Source of the DNA: UBA1794 sp050946375
Lineage (GTDB): Bacteria; Bacteroidota; Bacteroidia; Bacteroidales; Bacteroidaceae
NCBI GenBank assembly: GCA_050946375.1
Contig: JBMNUT010000008.1
Coordinates: 62,001-126,000 of the forward strand
Direction: 5' to 3'
DNA: 64,000 nt
Under the pieces are notes generated by a model. It searched no databases. It was not told the origin of the DNA and worked only from the letters and a program-made list of their open reading frames with translations. The stretch's first letter is position 1, and every line of letters begins with the position of its first letter. Positions 61,570-64,000 of the stretch are shown here, in pieces. Position numbers and translations under genes: made by a program.

Positions 61570-62130
61570 ATGAAAACAGAATTTGAAAAGATGCGCAGCC
61601 AAGAGCTGTATGATTGCTCCGACCCGGCCATACAAGCCAGTTTCGAGCACGCCCATATGCTTTGTTCCAAGATACAGAACAAGAACATTCACGAGCCCGA
61701 TTTGCGCGGACTCCTGGAAGACCTGATTCCCAACCTGCCCGCTTCGGTCACGATATGTCCGCCGTTTTTCTGCGACCACGGCAACGGCATCGAACTGGCA
61801 GAAGGGGTATTCATCAACAGCTATTGCATCTTTCTCGACGGAGGGCTCATCCGCATCGGAAAGAATACGCTGATTGGCCCCAACTGCCAGCTCTATACGC
61901 CCCAGCATCCGATGGATTACGTCGAACGCCGTGAGCCCAAGGAATACGGCCTGCCCATCACCATCGGCGAAGACTGCTGGTTGGGCGGAGGCGTCATCGT
62001 CTGCCCCGGCGTAACGATTGGTGACCGCTGCATCATAGCCGCAGGAAGCGTCGTAACCCGCGACATCCCTTCCGACTCCCTTGCAGCGGGCAACCCCGCA
62101 CAAGTCAAGAAAAAGCTCAACGGGAAGTAA
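61570..62130 (+). CDS. Sugar O-acetyltransferase (maltose/galactoside acetyltransferase family)
   Basis: 186 residues. Left-handed beta-helix of hexapeptide repeats (GLIRIGKNTLIGPNCQLYTP, ITIGEDCWLGGGVIVCPGVTIG, CIIAAGSVVTRDIP) with the Maa N-terminus EFEKMRSQELYDCSDPAI. Transfers acetyl from acetyl-CoA to sugars. Acceptor unknown. Follows the DUF4250 gene by 27 nt. Confidence 0.9.
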   Translation: MKTEFEKMRSQELYDCSDPAIQASFEHAHMLCSKIQNKNIHEPDLRGLLEDLIPNLPASVTICPPFFCDHGNGIELAEGVFINSYCIFLDGGLIRIGKNTLIGPNCQLYTPQHPMDYVERREPKEYGLPITIGEDCWLGGGVIVCPGVTIGDRCIIAAGSVVTRDIPSDSLAAGNPAQVKKKLNGK

Positions 62131-62166
62131 GCCTTTACCCGCACGGATACAGTCTGCTAAGCAAAA

Positions 62167-62206
62167 GAAACCGCCTGCATGGCCCTGAAGTCATGCAGGC
62201 GGTTTC
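62167..62206. terminator. Bidirectional terminator between the acetyltransferase and dsbD genes
   Basis: A perfect 15-bp stem (62167-62181 with 62192-62206) and a 10-nt loop. A-rich sequence before it gives a U tract on the - strand. Confidence 0.75.
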
Positions 62207-62228
62207 GTATTCCCGGGTAAAGACAGCC

Positions 62229-64000
62229 TTACTTGCGGAAGTTTTCCAGTCCGCTCTTCAGGAAGTCTACATATTTATCGATGTCCTCGTCGTACGAATA
62301 AGAGTAGCTCAGCGGATTTCCATCCGCATCCACAAGCACATAGAAAGGCTGCGTGCTGTGGCCGAACTTGGTCCGTTGCAGATAACTCCACTTGTCGCCT
62401 ACGGTGCGCAGCGTGCGTCTCCGGCCGTTCTCTTCCACCTCTACCGGTGCAGGCAGCGGCGTCTTGTCGTCCACATAAAGGGAAATCAAAACATAGTCAT
62501 TGCGAATCAAACGCTTCACCTCGGGGTCGGTCCATACGGCCAGCTCCATTTTACGGCAGTTCACGCAGCCATATCCCGTGAAGTCCAGCATGACCGGCTT
62601 ACCCGTCTCCCGTGCCCTGCGCATGCCCGCTTCATAATCGAAGAACTCGGCTTCCACGATTTCATCCTTTTGCAAGTTGAAATCCTGCGTATTCATAGGG
62701 GGAGAAAATGCGCTGATACTCTTGAGCGGAGCGCCGAACAGGCCGGGAACCATGTAAACCGCAAAGGCCAACGAGGCAAGTGCCAGGAAAAAGCGGGGTA
62801 CGCCGATGTGCGTATCCTCGTCGTCGTGCGGGAACTTGATTTTCCCCAGCAGATAAAATCCCAACAGAGCGAAGAGTACAATCCAAATGGCCAGGAACAC
62901 TTCGCGGTCGAGTATGCCCCAACCGTAAGCAAGGTCAGCCACGGAAAGGAATTTCAAGGCAAAGGCCAGCTCGATGAAGCCCAGGGAAACCTTCACCACG
63001 TTCATCCATCCGCCGGACTTCGGCATCTGTTTCAGCCAATTGGGGAAAAGCGCAAACAGCGTGAACGGCAACGCGAGAGCCAGAGCAAAGCCGAGCATAC
63101 CCATTGCCGGCGCCACAATATTTTCCGAAGTAGACACTTCGACCAGCAGGAAGCCGATAATCGGTCCCGTGCAGGAGAAAGAAACCAGCGAAAGCGTAAA
63201 CGCCATGAGGAAAATACTCAGCAATCCGCCCGTACTGTCGGCCTTATTACTGATCTTCGTACTCCACGAAGACGGCAAAGATATCTCAAACGCCCCGAAG
63301 AAAGAGGCTGCAAAAACAATCAGCAACAAGCAGAGAACAATGTTGAACACCGCATTCGTGCTCAGTTCGTTCAGCGCATTTCCGCCCCGTGCCAAGGTCA
63401 CAAGCAATCCGAGCGACACATAAATCACGACAATGCTCAGGCCATATATAAAGGCATCGCGCACACCCTTCCTGCGGTCGCCCGAACGTTTCAGGAAAAA
63501 GCTCACCGTCATCGGGATAATCGGCCATACACAAGGCGTAAGCAGCGCCAGCAGTCCGCCCACAAAACCGGCCAGGAAAACGTAGAACAAAGAGCCTTGC
63601 GCCATGCTGTCCAGCGCATCGCCATCGGAAAAGGCACTCAACTTGTCCGCAACCGGAGCCCACAGCGTAGCCGAATCGGCAGCCGACTCCGAGAGAGGCT
63701 GTTGCAGTACCGTGTCGGCAACGGCCGCGGTTTCCGAATCCACAACCGCAGCAACCGGCTCCGCAGGCTTCACCTCTTCCGCGCGGGTGGCGGGGGAAAC
63801 AGCCTGTTTCTGCTCTGCCGCCGGAGCAGCGGTCTGAGGCCCTTTACCCGTAAAGCTGAAGTCTACCGAAGTGGGCGGCAGGCAATTCTGGTCGTCACAC
63901 GCCCCATATTGCAGGTATCCCTTTATCGAATAGGCAGGAGCCGTAAGCCGCATGCGCTGAACAAATGCCCCCTTGCCCTCAAAAAAGCGCACATCCATCG
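62229..64000 (-). CDS. dsbD: Thiol:disulfide interchange protein DsbD, partial
   Basis: About 590 residues visible; the N-terminus lies past the right edge of the window (the Met at 63998 is internal by the look of the DsbD-alpha domain). Order: end of the N-terminal domain (GACDDQNCLPPTSVDFSF), an Ala/Glu/Val-rich linker, eight membrane helices with the CVWPIIPMT and SFSCTGPIIG cysteine motifs, and a C-terminal thioredoxin domain with GYGCVNCRKME. Moves electrons from cytoplasmic thioredoxin to the periplasm. It could supply reducing power to exported redox proteins (inference). Confidence 0.92.
   Translation of the reverse strand, partial: MDVRFFEGKGAFVQRMRLTAPAYSIKGYLQYGACDDQNCLPPTSVDFSFTGKGPQTAAPAAEQKQAVSPATRAEEVKPAEPVAAVVDSETAAVADTVLQQPLSESAADSATLWAPVADKLSAFSDGDALDSMAQGSLFYVFLAGFVGGLLALLTPCVWPIIPMTVSFFLKRSGDRRKGVRDAFIYGLSIVVIYVSLGLLVTLARGGNALNELSTNAVFNIVLCLLLIVFAASFFGAFEISLPSSWSTKISNKADSTGGLLSIFLMAFTLSLVSFSCTGPIIGFLLVEVSTSENIVAPAMGMLGFALALALPFTLFALFPNWLKQMPKSGGWMNVVKVSLGFIELAFALKFLSVADLAYGWGILDREVFLAIWIVLFALLGFYLLGKIKFPHDDEDTHIGVPRFFLALASLAFAVYMVPGLFGAPLKSISAFSPPMNTQDFNLQKDEIVEAEFFDYEAGMRRARETGKPVMLDFTGYGCVNCRKMELAVWTDPEVKRLIRNDYVLISLYVDDKTPLPAPVEVEENGRRRTLRTVGDKWSYLQRTKFGHSTQPFYVLVDADGNPLSYSYSYDEDIDKYVDFLKSGLENFRK

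Overview
The window reads as chromosome of a Bacteroidales bacterium (phylum Bacteroidota). Promoters have the Bacteroides -33/-7 form (TTTG, 19-20 nt, TAnnTTTG). The genes include porQ of the type IX secretion system (T9SS), a protein with a T9SS-type sorting tail, gmd/fcl for GDP-fucose, a TonB receptor, and DUF4468, DUF5106 and DUF4250 proteins. I cannot name the species.

Layout. 0-16 kb is housekeeping: a BspA-like leucine-rich repeat protein; a purB-rluB-asnS operon; a GNAT acetyltransferase; a DUF4468 protein; gmd-fcl; porQ-cmk-ispH-smr; a polyprenyl synthase with tatD; and tRNA-Ser and tRNA-Gly. 16-18 kb holds a gene-poor stretch behind tRNA-Gly, then a WYL regulator translationally coupled to a DEDDh exonuclease. 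18-37.5 kb is an accessory redox and export island around one AraC-family regulator. It has five aldo/keto reductases, three exported flavodoxin-fold proteins, a flavin reductase, an iron-type alcohol dehydrogenase, a secreted CMD/cupin protein, a BASS-type carrier, an outer membrane factor/HlyD/MFS efflux set and several esterases. Some members are broken. 37.5-43 kb has tRNA-Asp, a TonB-dependent receptor and a large multidomain glycosidase-like protein. 43-57.5 kb is mostly housekeeping: rlmH, nspC, four tRNAs, cysK, an FtsB-like protein, dnaX, queF, copper genes and htpG. 57.6-61.3 kb encodes GH51 and GH43 arabinan/xylan enzymes. The window ends inside dsbD.

Main finding. Six promoters (five in the redox island, one in front of the TonB receptor) carry a 30-nt element with an invariant CCGTAA core in the same register. 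In all six the element ends exactly 18 nt upstream of the TAnnTTTG box, and the TTTG -33 box is missing. This suggests one activator-dependent regulon. The AraC-family regulator at 20227-21123 is the obvious candidate activator, with a degenerate further copy of the element beside its own promoter. The regulon would join outer-membrane uptake, periplasmic and cytoplasmic carbonyl/flavin reduction and efflux.

Other points. Three reading-frame breaks in the island or at its edge sit at short G runs. A degenerate GAAAAAGCCTTGCATC-like repeat recurs in at least six intergenic regions. The glycosidase gene has a duplicated promoter.
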